Part shown: piece by piece, positions 1-7,901 of the stretch
Layout: each line of letters starts with the position of its first letter
Position numbering within the stretch: the stretch's first letter is position 1
Source of the DNA: Clostridia bacterium
Lineage (GTDB): Bacteria > Bacillota > Clostridia > Christensenellales > DTU072
Length of the DNA stretch: 25,897 nt
Direction: 5' to 3'
Assembly (NCBI GenBank): GCA_028699795.1
Contig: JAQVTZ010000006.1
Span: forward strand, 1-25,897
Program-made: the position numbers and the translations under genes
The notes under the pieces: model-generated
Told to the model about the DNA's origin: nothing
The model's database searches: none
What the model saw: the letters and a program-made list of their open reading frames with translations, nothing else

Positions 1-201
1 ATCTTTGTCGCTCCCGTGATAGAAAGAGGCGCCCGCGCGCGCAAAGTATTTTTGCCCCAAGGAGATTGGATCAAGTTTTTTGACGATAAGATTTACGGCG
101 GCGGAAAAGCCTACGAATTGGATGCGCCGTTAGGGGTACCCGTTGCTTTTTACCGCAAGGGCGGCAAATACGAAAGCATTTTTTCAAAAATAAGTTTATA
201 A
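1..201 (+). CDS. GH31 family glycosidase, C-terminal fragment (5' end outside window)
   Basis: The reading frame is open from base 1 and ends at the TAA at 199-201, so this is the last 66 residues of a longer gene. The visible part has the pattern of the C-terminal beta-domain of GH31 glycosidases: 'VAPVIERGARARKVFLPQG', then W-x-K-F-F, a Y-G-G-G turn, and 'APLGVPVAFYRKGG' near the end. GH31 enzymes hydrolyse alpha-glycosides (alpha-glucosidase, alpha-xylosidase, sulfoquinovosidase). The 'APxGxPxxFYR' ending resembles what I recall of sulfoquinovosidase-type members more than the 'IPVFVRAGS' ending of many alpha-glucosidases, but the catalytic domain is not in the window, so substrate is unknown. 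It is 21 bp upstream of a GPH symporter gene on the same strand and is probably cotranscribed with it. Confidence 0.75.
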   Translation: MFVAPVIERGARARKVFLPQGDWIKFFDDKIYGGGKAYELDAPLGVPVAFYRKGGKYESIFSKISL

Positions 202-222
202 ATCATTGTGGTAGGAGGCCGT

Positions 223-1725
223 ATGGAAACAAATCAAGCAAAAGAAAAAAGCAATTATATCGCCCGCACCAGCGGACTGAAACTGCCGGATTATATTGGC
301 TATGCGCTGGGTGATGTGTCCTGCTCTTTGGTATTTGGCCTGGTTACATCGCTTCTGCAAAAGTTTTATACCGATATTTTCTTGCTCAATCCTTTATGGA
401 TTATGTTTATGATGATAGCGGCAAGGCTTTGGGACGCAATCAACGACCCCATTATGGGCAGAATTACCGATACCGTCAAACCCGCCAAAAGCGGCAGATA
501 CCGCCCATGGTTAATCAGGTCTTCGTTGCCGCTTGCCATCTTTTCGATTTTAATGTTTGTCCGATGGCCGGGGCTAGGGGAGACTCCCGATCATATGGGT
601 ACTTTTATTTATGCCACGGTGACTTATGTTCTGTTCGGTATGGCGTATACGATGCTCCAAATCCCGTACGGCTCCTTGGCTTCGGTGGTGACGACAGACG
701 AGGGCGAACGCAACAAATTATCCATATTCCGTTCGGCTGGCGCGGGAATCGGCAATCTGCCGATACTATTGCTCGCTTCCTTTTGCTATGTGGACAGAGT
801 CACCCCTACGGGCGAAAAGATATTGGGCGAAAACGGAATGGTCATACAGGATATGGCATATAGACCTGTCATTATTGGCGTTATTATTTTTGCCATCCTT
901 ATGCTGATAGGCTGTTTTTTGACCTTCAAACTAAATAAAGAACGAATTCAAACATTACCTTCTTTGAAGAAAGAAAAGGGAGAACTTGCTAAGATATTAA
1001 AGGCGTTTTTTAAAAACCGCGCATTTCTGTCGATGTGCTGCGCTTCGATGTTACTGCTTGCCGCCCAAATGTTCACGCAAAGCTTTAATCTCTACCTATT
1101 CGCAGATTATTTCGGAAAAGGCTGGATGAATATGGTCGCGATGCTCTGCATTTATGCGCCAATCATTGTCGTTATGTTTTTTACCCCGAAACTTATTAAA
1201 AAGTTTGGCAAAAAAGAGCTTTGCGCAGCGGGGATATCGCTTGCCGCGGGTAGTTGTTTGTTGATGTTTGCGTTCAGAGGCTTAATGCCCGAGGCTTGGT
1301 GGCTTTACCTTATCTTAAGCTTTTTAAGCGGATTGGGACAAAGCTTTATCGCTTTGCAGGTGTGGGCGCTTGTGACAGACTCGATAGATGATATCGAGGT
1401 CAAATCCGGCGTGCGTGAAGACGGTACCGCGTATGCGGCGTTCATGTTTTTCCGCAAGTTAGGACAAATGATAGCCGCCATTACGGTTAACGGCGCGTTG
1501 CTGTTGATGAATTATAATTATGAAAAAGGGGCGGTGCAATCTTTGCCCAACTTAAAGGTGATGTATGACCTTGCCACGCTTATTCCCGCGGTGATATTCG
1601 GTATTATGGCGCTTCTGTTGTTCCTGTGGTATCCCCTTAATAAGGCAAAAGTAGCCGCATTGCAGGTGGAAAAAGAAAAACATCTCGCCAAAGAATACGA
1701 AAGCAGGAATGTTATTCTTGGGTGA
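223..1725 (+). CDS. GPH-family (MelB-like) sugar:cation symporter
   Basis: Glycoside-pentoside-hexuronide:cation symporter of the major facilitator superfamily, about 500 residues with roughly twelve hydrophobic segments; it would import a glycoside or uronide with Na+ or H+. The family signature lies after transmembrane segment 2: 'DAINDPIMGRITD' (residues about 71-83), followed by 'GRYRPW'; the two aspartates correspond to the cation-site acids of MelB. The start at 223 is chosen because AGGAGG at 213-218 sits just before this ATG; an in-frame GTG at 208 has no ribosome binding site. The gene follows the GH31 fragment by 21 bp and precedes protein A by 78 bp, suggesting uptake of the product of one or both neighbours. 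Substrate cannot be read from sequence. Confidence 0.9.
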   Translation: METNQAKEKSNYIARTSGLKLPDYIGYALGDVSCSLVFGLVTSLLQKFYTDIFLLNPLWIMFMMIAARLWDAINDPIMGRITDTVKPAKSGRYRPWLIRSSLPLAIFSILMFVRWPGLGETPDHMGTFIYATVTYVLFGMAYTMLQIPYGSLASVVTTDEGERNKLSIFRSAGAGIGNLPILLLASFCYVDRVTPTGEKILGENGMVIQDMAYRPVIIGVIIFAILMLIGCFLTFKLNKERIQTLPSLKKEKGELAKILKAFFKNRAFLSMCCASMLLLAAQMFTQSFNLYLFADYFGKGWMNMVAMLCIYAPIIVVMFFTPKLIKKFGKKELCAAGISLAAGSCLLMFAFRGLMPEAWWLYLILSFLSGLGQSFIALQVWALVTDSIDDIEVKSGVREDGTAYAAFMFFRKLGQMIAAITVNGALLLMNYNYEKGAVQSLPNLKVMYDLATLIPAVIFGIMALLLFLWYPLNKAKVAALQVEKEKHLAKEYESRNVILG

Positions 1726-1803
1726 GCTATGAATGATTGATTCGTCTAAGAGAATTATGATAAAATCTTCTTGCTTATATATTTACGAGGTGCAACGGTT
1801 AAA

Positions 1804-3930
1804 ATGATCATTTTATACATTCTTTCGAGCATAATCGGTTTGGTTTTTTTGTGGATATTGGCAGATATACTCGTCGCGCTTTTCAAAAGACCAATACCCG
1901 ATTTGCCCGAAGAGTTTCTCGACCCCGCCGGATTGTCGATGGTTTACCATTATTTAAGCAATCCCGAGCAAGTTCCCGACGGCGTTACGGTAGACGAGCG
2001 GTATATTTGGGATAGTCTTGCACCCTCTATTCGTTATATCGAAAAGCGTTACGACTGCGCCGATTTTAGGCTGCAACTTCTTTTTCGCCTATATAAAGAT
2101 TGCAAAGAGAAGTTGCCCCAAAGCGTGCAAGATCTCATCAAAAAAACTTGTCTTGAATTTAAATATTGGATGGACGAGCCGGGCGAAGACAGTATGTGTT
2201 ATTGGTCCGAAAATCACCAGTTACTGTTTGCGGTGTCCGAGTATTTGCACGGCCAAGAGTGGCCCGAAGAAATTTTTACAAACAGCAAAATGACGGGGAA
2301 AGAACATCAAGAAAAAGCTCTTAAACGAATCAATATTTGGTTGGAACAAAGATTTCTTTACGGGTTTTCGGAGTGGCTTAGCAACAATTATTATGCCGAA
2401 GATATTGCGCCCATGTCCAATTATATTGAGTACAGCAAAGATATTGCATCCGTAGAGAGGATGAAAATTGTTTTTGACTTGCTGTGGTTGGATGTCGCAA
2501 CGCACTCCGTAAACAATACCTTTGTTGCGGCAAGCAGCCGCATGTACAGCGATAATAAGTCCAGTGACTTGTTCGGCAACCGTATAAAAGCGGCGATGCA
2601 GACGGTATGGGGCGAAGAAGATATTTCTCGTCTTGTCCAAGCGCGTTTTGCAATAGAACAAAGCGTTATTGATGATACGTTGAAGTTAGAAACCATTGTG
2701 AAACTGATAGGTGTCGATTCTCAATTGCTACAAAACTTTATTGCGATGTACAAAAAAGGCGTGTACCGAGTGCCCGAAGTCATTTTTGATATCGCCTGCG
2801 ACCAAAGCGAACAGGTGATAAAAAGCGCCGAAGGTTTGTCTGTTGTCGATATGGAAGCCGAAGGGCTTATCGGACAGAACGATGCGCAAATTATGGCGCA
2901 ATTCGGCGCCGAAACCTTTACCAATCCCGAAGTTATTGCCAACACGCTTCATTATCTCAGTAGAGTCAAAATGTTCCGAAACAAATTTTTAAGTCCTTTT
3001 AGGTTCATAGATATCAAGTTATTAAGATTTTTTAAGGTACCGCAGTATTTCAGCAAAAAATACGAGTTGATGACTCACGGTATCGCATTAGGGAAAGGGA
3101 ATATTTACTGTTATCGTACCGCGTATTATGCGCTAACTACGGCAGTAGCCCAAAATGTGGACGCTTGCGGCGCGCAAGGACATAGTTGGACGGCAAATAT
3201 TGCGTCAGACTTAACCCTGTATACCACACAGCCCGCAAGGGACGACGAGAGCCACGATAAGTACGGCGCATCCCCCGGCTATTGGGTGGGAAACGGCAGA
3301 CAACCAATGAGCGTACAAGACAAAAACATCAACATTACAATCTATCGGATTCCCAAAAAGAAAAGATTGTTGGAATTTTACCTTTCGGACATAACGCATG
3401 CCTATTTGCCTCGCGAAAAGTATGACGAGCTTGAGTTTCGTGAGAACTATGTTTTCGGCAGAAGAGGGAAAGTGCTGGTTGCGCTCATTGCAAGCGGTAA
3501 GCCCGCCTACCGTCCGTATGACGCATACGCCGCTTCACTCATGATACAGCATAGCCCCATTGTAGATAAAATAGCAGAAATCAATTTAACAAAAGAGTTC
3601 GATTTTGTCATGCAAGGCGGCGAGTATCACAGCTACATTACCGAGCTTTCGGACTCGGATAAGGAAAGCTTTTACGACTTCAAACAAAGAATATTGTCTA
3701 ACAAAAGGGTGCAAGACGGCAATTCTGTTGTTTACGCTTCGCAAGGCAGAGAAATCAAAGTGGATTATGACGGAGTTTTTGAGATAAACGGTACCGCGCA
3801 ACCTACCAAATACCGCAGATACGATTGTGTCTATGCCCAAATCGAAAATAAACCGCAAGAAATATTGATTGCATACAACAAAAAATCTTTAAGACTCAAC
3901 TACAACAAAAATCTCCGCGTGCAAGAGTAA
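1804..3930 (+). CDS. Protein A: large membrane-anchored protein of unrecognised family, possible polysaccharide-active enzyme
   Basis: I do not recognise this 708-residue family. The ATG at 1804 is preferred over an upstream in-frame TTG at 1771, because the protein then begins with a hydrophobic signal-anchor (residues 1-27, 'MIILYILSSIIGLVFLWILA'). The first half is helix-rich and holds the conserved stretch 'MCYWSENHQLLFAVSEYL' (131-148), then 'EIFTNSKMTG' and 'LYGFSEWLSNNYY' (185-197). The second half looks beta-rich and includes 'ASPGYW' and 'THAYLPREKYDE'. This helical-toroid-then-beta layout and the conserved Asn-His and Tyr residues recall heparinase II/III-type lyases and some glycosidases, but that is inference. 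It is a full-length paralogue of the 691-residue protein at 20038-22113. It follows the GPH symporter by 78 bp; the ribosome binding site is weak (GAGG at 1787-1790 is far from the ATG). Confidence 0.75.
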   Translation: MIILYILSSIIGLVFLWILADILVALFKRPIPDLPEEFLDPAGLSMVYHYLSNPEQVPDGVTVDERYIWDSLAPSIRYIEKRYDCADFRLQLLFRLYKDCKEKLPQSVQDLIKKTCLEFKYWMDEPGEDSMCYWSENHQLLFAVSEYLHGQEWPEEIFTNSKMTGKEHQEKALKRINIWLEQRFLYGFSEWLSNNYYAEDIAPMSNYIEYSKDIASVERMKIVFDLLWLDVATHSVNNTFVAASSRMYSDNKSSDLFGNRIKAAMQTVWGEEDISRLVQARFAIEQSVIDDTLKLETIVKLIGVDSQLLQNFIAMYKKGVYRVPEVIFDIACDQSEQVIKSAEGLSVVDMEAEGLIGQNDAQIMAQFGAETFTNPEVIANTLHYLSRVKMFRNKFLSPFRFIDIKLLRFFKVPQYFSKKYELMTHGIALGKGNIYCYRTAYYALTTAVAQNVDACGAQGHSWTANIASDLTLYTTQPARDDESHDKYGASPGYWVGNGRQPMSVQDKNINITIYRIPKKKRLLEFYLSDITHAYLPREKYDELEFRENYVFGRRGKVLVALIASGKPAYRPYDAYAASLMIQHSPIVDKIAEINLTKEFDFVMQGGEYHSYITELSDSDKESFYDFKQRILSNKRVQDGNSVVYASQGREIKVDYDGVFEINGTAQPTKYRRYDCVYAQIENKPQEILIAYNKKSLRLNYNKNLRVQE

Positions 3931-3955
3931 GGAAGCCATGAATCAATTATTGGTT

Positions 3956-4855
3956 TTAAGGAGCCTTTAGTCTTAATGCCGCTTTGATGGGATAGTGGTC
4001 TGACGGATAATGGCCCTCTTCGTTATGGTCGCGGATTATTTTGTAAGACGATGCTTGCAAATACTGCTCCGTAACAAATATAAAATCAATGGGTTTGGGC
4101 CAAGGCGTGTCTATTGTGCCGTTAAAGCCGTGGAAAGTGCCGCCTGTGTCGCTGTCTTCGGCAAGCACATTGCTGTCTGCCAAGACGCCGTTTACCATAA
4201 TCTGATAATTTTCGGTATCCTGTTGGTAATTAAAGTCACCGCTTACAATAATTGCGCCTCCCGTCGATTCGGCAAGGGCCGCAAGCATTTCGGATGATTT
4301 TTGTTTGGCAAGCGCGGTAAGCGCGATATGGGTGTTGAGATAAGTCAAGGTCTCTCCGCTCAGCTTTTCCTTTAGTTTAACAATATTTACGGTACGCATA
4401 TCGGAAGACGGCGCATCCCAACCCGACGAACGAACTTCTGGGGTATCCGAAAGCCACAGTGTGTTGCTTTCCAGCAATTCGAATCTGTCTTTTTTGTAAA
4501 AGATTGCATTGATACCGCCGAATAAAGGCGCGATGATATCGTCATCGCCCCACCCGTTTTTGCCGTAAGAACCGTATTCCGTAAGATTTTCTTTTAAGTA
4601 GTCGTATTGTATTTCTTTTGCTTCTTGGAACCCGATTAAATCTGGGCTGTGTCTTAGGATGAGCGCTAGGACATCTTCTTTGCGCGCATCCCAAAATTTA
4701 TCCGCATGGTCTTCCAACCCATAAGTTCGAACATTAAACGACATCACTGTAAAATCCCGATATTCAGGCACAAACTCCTCTACGGAGTTTTTTTCGCAAG
4801 CGATCATCCCTGCGCACAAGGTAAGTACGAATAATAGCAAAAGATACTTTTTCAT
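3956..4855 (-). CDS. Endonuclease/exonuclease/phosphatase-superfamily lipoprotein
   Basis: A 299-residue exported lipoprotein with the EEP fold, a Mg2+-dependent phosphodiesterase/phosphatase family. The N-terminus is a lipoprotein signal peptide with lipobox ending 'LCAGMIAC', which decides the start at 4855; a longer in-frame ATG at 4951 would place 32 residues ahead of the signal and run through a terminator. EEP motifs follow in order: 'MSFNVR', 'DLIGFQEA' (metal-binding Glu), 'YLNTHIA', 'VSGDFNY', 'IDFIFV' and the terminal 'PSDHYPIKA' (catalytic Asp-His). Members of this subgroup are often annotated as surface nucleases or phosphodiesterases; the true substrate is unknown. No clear Shine-Dalgarno sequence precedes the ATG. 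The gene converges on protein A with a 25-bp gap. Confidence 0.85.
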   Translation of the reverse strand: MKKYLLLLFVLTLCAGMIACEKNSVEEFVPEYRDFTVMSFNVRTYGLEDHADKFWDARKEDVLALILRHSPDLIGFQEAKEIQYDYLKENLTEYGSYGKNGWGDDDIIAPLFGGINAIFYKKDRFELLESNTLWLSDTPEVRSSGWDAPSSDMRTVNIVKLKEKLSGETLTYLNTHIALTALAKQKSSEMLAALAESTGGAIIVSGDFNYQQDTENYQIMVNGVLADSNVLAEDSDTGGTFHGFNGTIDTPWPKPIDFIFVTEQYLQASSYKIIRDHNEEGHYPSDHYPIKAALRLKAP

Positions 4856-4912
4856 ACTTAAATAGTAGCATTTCACAAAGGAATTTGGAAGATGAATATA
4901 AGTAAAATACTG

Positions 4913-4946
4913 AAAAAAACAAGAAGGTCGGGACTTGCCCGACCTT
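4913..4946 (-). terminator. Rho-independent terminator of the two-domain unknown gene
   Basis: A perfect 9-bp stem (AAGGTCGGG 4924-4932 with CCCGACCTT 4938-4946) and a 5-base loop lie six bases after the stop codon of the minus-strand gene at 4953-6152. On the minus strand the stem is followed by CTTG and then a run of seven T, the expected intrinsic terminator layout. Confidence 0.85.
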
Positions 4947-4952
4947 AGCATC

Positions 4953-6152
4953 TTATAGTTCGCGGCTAATCGTGCCGTCGTCCGCTTTTTGGAACATCAG
5001 CCAATAACCTACACCTTGTTTGTTGGGAAGGGGTAAAAAGTCGCAAAGTTCTTCGGCTTCTCTAGGCGGACGAACATTTTCGACACCGGGGACACCGTAG
5101 CCGATATAGGTCACCACATTGTTTTCGTACAATCTGCCGACAACATAATAATCCTCGCCGTCATATTTTACTTTTACCCATTCGCTGTCGGGTATCAGCT
5201 TTTCCAATTCCGCCTCTTTAGGATTGATGGTCATGATCTCTTCTAAACGGCTTCTTACCGCTTGATAAAAGTTCTTGGCCTTTGGGATATTGAAGGGATT
5301 GGCAGCGGTCTTTTTCTCGGATTCTGGCATCCACTGGGGTTGGGCCGCGTTATATTTTTCGGGGTCGGACTGTGCGGCTTGTGTTCTTTCCTGTTGGTAC
5401 ACCTTAGACGGCTGCTCATTTACTTTAGCCGCTTGTCCCTTATCTTTGGGTTCGGGATTAGAGGGAGGTGGCGCATGAGCAGGTTTTGGTTCTGCGAGCA
5501 CTTCCGATTCGTCCATTTGGACAGACTCTGCTTGCGGCTCCATTATCTTTTGCTCTTCAACAACCGTACTCGATTTTGCCGAAGCGGTAATTACCGTTTC
5601 GTTTGCAGAGGTTGATTCCGTTTGCGATTCTGTATCATCCGTCATCATTACGATAGATTCCGCGTCGATTTCTTTTGCGGCAACTGTTTCGGTAGAGGGA
5701 GAAATACTATTAGAATCTGTTGCTTGTGCTACCTTTATGCGTGCAGATTCCGACTCCTCAATATCACAATTATCTGAACTTGCTTGTAACGCTTCTGCCG
5801 ACTGTTCTAACGGTACAGAGGCAGTTTTTGTTATCGCATCTTTAATAAGAGCAACAGAAACCTTTTCGCGCACGCCGCCGTATGCGTATATATTATCGTC
5901 TGCGTCTAATAAAATAACGCCTATGCTATCGTGAAAGTTTAAGTCACACACGAGGTGAAACTCCGAAATCTGCTTTGTAATTTTGTAATGTTGTTGTTCG
6001 CAGTCTCCTAATTTGATTCCCATCCATAAGGGAGTACGGTTAGGCTCATTCAGAACTAGTTTAGCTCCTACCGTTTCACCCAACCGTATGATAGTAAAGA
6101 CACCTTTGGTAGTATCTTTATATATCACTATTGACCTTTTTATCAGCGACAT
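4953..6152 (-). CDS. Uncharacterised two-domain protein with long acidic/Ala-Ser-Thr-Pro linker
   Basis: A 399-residue soluble protein with no signal peptide or membrane segment; I do not recognise a named family. Residues 1 to about 120 form a compact, beta-rich domain ('TKGVFTIIRLGETVGAKLVL', 'YAYGGVREKVSVALI'). Residues of about 125-285 are low complexity, rich in Glu, Ala, Ser, Thr, Gln and Pro, and almost surely disordered. Residues of about 285-399 form a second conserved-looking domain with 'SEWVKVKYDGEDYYVVGRLY', 'YIGYGVPGVENVRPP' and 'GVGYWLMFQKADDG'. I recall similar C-terminal domains in other clostridial proteins of unknown function, but cannot name one. The start is supported by GGAGG eight bases ahead of the ATG. 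It is followed by its own terminator and separated from rsmA upstream by 191 bp, so it is probably its own transcription unit. Confidence 0.8.
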   Translation of the reverse strand: MSLIKRSIVIYKDTTKGVFTIIRLGETVGAKLVLNEPNRTPLWMGIKLGDCEQQHYKITKQISEFHLVCDLNFHDSIGVILLDADDNIYAYGGVREKVSVALIKDAITKTASVPLEQSAEALQASSDNCDIEESESARIKVAQATDSNSISPSTETVAAKEIDAESIVMMTDDTESQTESTSANETVITASAKSSTVVEEQKIMEPQAESVQMDESEVLAEPKPAHAPPPSNPEPKDKGQAAKVNEQPSKVYQQERTQAAQSDPEKYNAAQPQWMPESEKKTAANPFNIPKAKNFYQAVRSRLEEIMTINPKEAELEKLIPDSEWVKVKYDGEDYYVVGRLYENNVVTYIGYGVPGVENVRPPREAEELCDFLPLPNKQGVGYWLMFQKADDGTISREL

Positions 6153-6343
6153 TCCATTTACCTCCGCCAGAGAATAACCGTTATAATATATGCCGAGGGA
6201 GTAGAAATTATTAGTAATTTAGTGTGGCGTTTGGAGATGAGGATAATAAAAATTACAAATAGTGGTGTCCAAATATAGGCTAGAATTATAGTGAAGATAA
6301 AGAAAATATATCTTGAGCGGAGCTATGTGCCGACGAACAAGTA

Positions 6344-7177
6344 TTATTTGGAGGAAAGCAGTTTGGAGACGATAAGTTTATAATCCTCCAGTGTTAACGC
6401 TTCGCCGCGAATCTGTTCGTTTAACCCCGATTCTTTGATAAGTTCCGCGGCTCTTTGTTTTGAAACGGGGAAAGCCGCCGCGATATTGTTTGCGAGTGTT
6501 TTGCGCCTCATCGCAAATCCCGCTTTGATGAGTCTTTTTAGAGTTTTTGTTTGCTCCGATTGGTCGAATTCGCTATTGATGACAATATGAATGACCGCGC
6601 TGTCTACATTGGGGGCGGGGAAAAACATATTGCGCGAGACTTTGCGTACCACCTTTGTTTCGCCACGAAGTTTCACCGCAAGCGTGATTGCGCCGTATTC
6701 GGGAGTGCTTGCGCGGGCTGTCAGCCTGTCTGCTACCTCTTTTTGCACCATTACCGTAAGGGAATCGACAGGGAGGTTGCTTTCAATAAAACGCATAATA
6801 AGCGGTGTGGTAATGTAGTAAGGGAGATTGGCAACTACTTTAAACCTTTTGCCTTCCGTAATCTCTGCTAGTTCGTCGTCGGACATTTTAAGAATATCGC
6901 GAAAATATACTTCTACATTGTCTATTCCCGTAAGGTTTTCGGCAAGTATTGGGCCCAACGCTTCATCAACATCGAAAGCAATCACTTTTTCGGCTTTTTG
7001 GGTAAGCGCGCGCGTCAAGGTTCCCGCGCCTGCGCCTATTTCTAACACAAGGTCATTATTTTGTATGTCCGCATCTTTTACGATAGCTTCAAGAAGGCCC
7101 GTGTCGCTGATAAAGTTTTGACCGAGACTTTTTTTGAAGCGAAAGTTATATTTGCGTAAAACATTGTTTATTTCCAT
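6344..7177 (-). CDS. rsmA: 16S rRNA (adenine(1518)-N6/adenine(1519)-N6)-dimethyltransferase RsmA (KsgA)
   Basis: A 277-residue S-adenosylmethionine-dependent methyltransferase that dimethylates two adjacent adenines in the 3' hairpin of 16S rRNA, a late step of small-subunit maturation. Diagnostic motifs are present: 'SLGQNF' (17-22), the SAM-binding 'EIGAGAGTLT' (46-55), an acidic residue closing the adenosine pocket around 'FDVDEAL', and the catalytic 'NLPYYIT' (117-123). Length and ending match the family. In Firmicutes it commonly follows metG and tatD; here the same order holds with a radical SAM gene between and a 142-bp gap that contains a hairpin terminator, so rsmA may have its own promoter. 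The ribosome binding site before the ATG is weak (AGGG about 12 bases upstream). Confidence 0.97.
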   Translation of the reverse strand: MEINNVLRKYNFRFKKSLGQNFISDTGLLEAIVKDADIQNNDLVLEIGAGAGTLTRALTQKAEKVIAFDVDEALGPILAENLTGIDNVEVYFRDILKMSDDELAEITEGKRFKVVANLPYYITTPLIMRFIESNLPVDSLTVMVQKEVADRLTARASTPEYGAITLAVKLRGETKVVRKVSRNMFFPAPNVDSAVIHIVINSEFDQSEQTKTLKRLIKAGFAMRRKTLANNIAAAFPVSKQRAAELIKESGLNEQIRGEALTLEDYKLIVSKLLSSK

Positions 7178-7186
7178 TATTTTCTA

Positions 7187-7215
7187 TTGCCCTAACCTTT
7201 TTCATGTGATATACT
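7187..7215 (+). promoter_or_regulatory. Candidate sigma-A promoter, plus strand, extended -10
   Basis: TTGCCC (7187-7192), a 17-base spacer and TATACT (7210-7215) with TG two bases before the -10 box. It points away from rsmA, into a short segment ending in an intrinsic terminator; no gene follows on this strand. The AT-rich core also holds a possible minus-strand -10 (TATAGT), so it could partly reflect the rsmA promoter. Confidence 0.4.
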
Positions 7216-7221
7216 ATAGCT

Positions 7222-7306
7222 GTACCAAAGAAGTGAAGTACAACACCAAAGACAAATCCATAAAAACACAAAAGATTGGGCAAAACTACGGTTTTGCCCT
7301 TTTTTT
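7222..7306 (+). ncRNA. Candidate small RNA of about 85 bases between promoter and terminator
   Basis: Predicted only from layout: an extended -10 promoter ends at 7215, so transcription would begin near 7222, and an intrinsic terminator with a T-run ends near 7306. The body is A-rich and contains no convincing ribosome binding site or conserved reading frame; a weak TGTAC/GTACA pairing lies at its 5' end. The alternative is that the hairpin simply ends the metG-tatD operon coming from the other side and that no RNA is made here. Confidence 0.25.
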
Positions 7307-7307
7307 A
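7278..7307. terminator. Intrinsic terminator, possibly bidirectional, with TACG tetraloop
   Basis: A perfect 9-bp stem (GGGCAAAAC 7278-7286, GTTTTGCCC 7291-7299) closes a TACG loop; C(UACG)G is an exceptionally stable RNA tetraloop of the UNCG class. On the plus strand it is followed directly by seven T. On the minus strand the 3' flank is T-rich but less regular (AATCTTTTGTGTTTTT), enough to end the operon of the radical SAM, tatD, metG and phospholipase genes. Confidence 0.75.
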
Positions 7308-7319
7308 TATTCTATTGTT

Positions 7320-7901
7320 TTATTTGATATAGGGTCTTATACGAAGCTCGACACCTGTTTCTTGGGCGATCTGTTTTGCTTTTTCGATCTGTTCTTCTCC
7401 CACCACATCGACAATAGAGAAGATTACCCTAGGGATATACTTTTTGCATTCTTTGCCGAATTCGATTAAGTCATAGAATGCTTGTTCGCCAAATTGGGAG
7501 TGGCAAACAGCCTGATAACTTTGGGCGTCGGCGGCGTTTAATGAAATTGATATTGTATCGATATAGCCCGCAAGCATTTGGGGGACACCTTCACCGTAGA
7601 TGCCTTTTGCCTGACCGTTGGTATTGATTCTGGTTTTTTTGCCTTTGGAGTGAACATATTCGCTGATGGGGAGAATCGCATCCAATCTGTAAAGAGGCTC
7701 ACCGTAACCGCAAAAAACGATTTCGGACGCATCTTTCATTTCGCCAAGCTCCGCAATTACTTCTTCCGCTGTAGGCTCCCGTTCTAACCAAAGATTGTAC
7801 TCGCTGTAAGTATCGTTAATCCTTACGCAAAAGTCACACGCGTTGGAACAACGGTTGGTAAGATTGATATATATTTTGTCTTTCATTCTGTAAGTAATCA
7901 T
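7320..7901 (-). CDS. TatD-associated radical SAM protein
   Basis: A 193-residue radical S-adenosylmethionine protein. The 4Fe-4S cluster motif CX3CX2C is at Cys18, Cys22 and Cys25 ('NRCSNACDFC'), and the SAM-binding 'GYGEP' follows in the next strand. The length, shorter than most radical SAM enzymes, and the position immediately after tatD match the known family of radical SAM proteins genetically linked to TatD, whose reaction has not been established to my knowledge. The start codon overlaps the tatD stop by four bases (ATGA at 7898-7901), implying translational coupling; an internal Met6 is an alternative start. It is the last gene before the terminator at 7278-7307. Confidence 0.88.
   Translation of the reverse strand: MITYRMKDKIYINLTNRCSNACDFCVRINDTYSEYNLWLEREPTAEEVIAELGEMKDASEIVFCGYGEPLYRLDAILPISEYVHSKGKKTRINTNGQAKGIYGEGVPQMLAGYIDTISISLNAADAQSYQAVCHSQFGEQAFYDLIEFGKECKKYIPRVIFSIVDVVGEEQIEKAKQIAQETGVELRIRPYIK

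Noticed and set aside
4856..4951. Longer N-terminus for the EEP lipoprotein starting at 4951
   Set aside because: The extension runs through the terminator of the neighbouring gene and would bury the lipoprotein signal peptide, which begins at 4855.
7134..7469. Plus-strand 111-codon open frame across the rsmA upstream region
   Set aside because: It overlaps the ends of two real minus-strand genes and reads through the intrinsic terminator; no ribosome binding site or domain supports it.
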